Assembly: GCA_003484785.1 (NCBI GenBank)
Contig: DNAD01000280.1
Coordinates: 1 to 6,540, forward strand
Source: Lachnospiraceae bacterium
Lineage (GTDB): Bacteria > Bacillota > Clostridia > Lachnospirales > Lachnospiraceae
Length of the DNA stretch: 6,540 bases
Direction of reading: 5' to 3'
The notes beneath the pieces are model-generated. The model saw only the letters and a list, made by a program, of their open reading frames with translations, was not told where the DNA came from and ran no database searches. Both the position numbers and the translations under genes were made by a program. Of this stretch, positions 6,521 through 6,540 are shown in pieces. Position 1 is the first letter of the stretch, and each line of letters opens with the position of its first letter.

Positions 6521-6540
6521 AAAGCTCCCGAACGTTAATA

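Noticed and set aside
6531..6540. TATTAA on the minus strand as a possible -10 box for the operon
   Set aside because: Only 20 nt upstream of the first gene are visible, no -35 can be assessed, and the box would be very close to the start codon.

Overview
The window is a compact, chromosomal, housekeeping-type stretch. It holds eight protein genes, all on the minus strand, read from the right end toward the left. Short overlaps (ATGA junctions), clear GGAG-type ribosome binding sites, a TsaB-RimI fusion protein, an RNase Z-like protein of a clostridial type, and moderate GC content point to a Firmicute of the class Clostridia. Lachnospiraceae is my best guess, but this is inference from gene style and not from a marker gene. 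I see no rRNA, tRNA, CRISPR array, transposase or phage gene.

Layout in transcription order (right to left): a YcxB-like small membrane protein (6520-6044); tsaE (6047-5607); a tsaB-rimI fusion (5610-4429); a 67-nt gap; an RNase Z-like metallo-beta-lactamase-fold protein (4361-3450); an unrecognised single-span membrane protein (3443-2856); tsaD (2875-1832); a family 2 glycosyltransferase with two C-terminal membrane spans (1839-859); and ispD (862-119). Six of the seven junctions overlap or are under 10 nt, so this reads as one operon. The 67-nt gap before the RNase Z gene is the only break. The operon's promoter is presumably beyond the right edge.

The functional core is tRNA and translation maturation. 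TsaB, TsaD and TsaE are three of the four proteins that make the universal t6A37 modification; the fourth, TsaC/Sua5, is not in the window. RimI acetylates ribosomal protein S18 in the characterised cases. RNase Z matures tRNA 3' ends. At the downstream end are two envelope/isoprenoid genes: a polyprenyl-phosphate-type glycosyltransferase and the MEP-pathway enzyme IspD, whose pathway ultimately supplies the polyprenyl carrier.

The most unusual non-coding feature lies just after the ispD stop codon. It is a 43-bp, nearly perfect inverted repeat with a 3-nt loop (24-112), built from repeated copies of a 10-nt unit (AAAATGGCCC). It may serve as the operon's terminator, but it is far longer than an ordinary terminator and looks like a palindromic repeat element. 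I found no convincing undescribed multi-gene system. The hairpin, the RNase Z variant and the uncharacterised membrane protein embedded in the t6A operon are the items most worth a second look.
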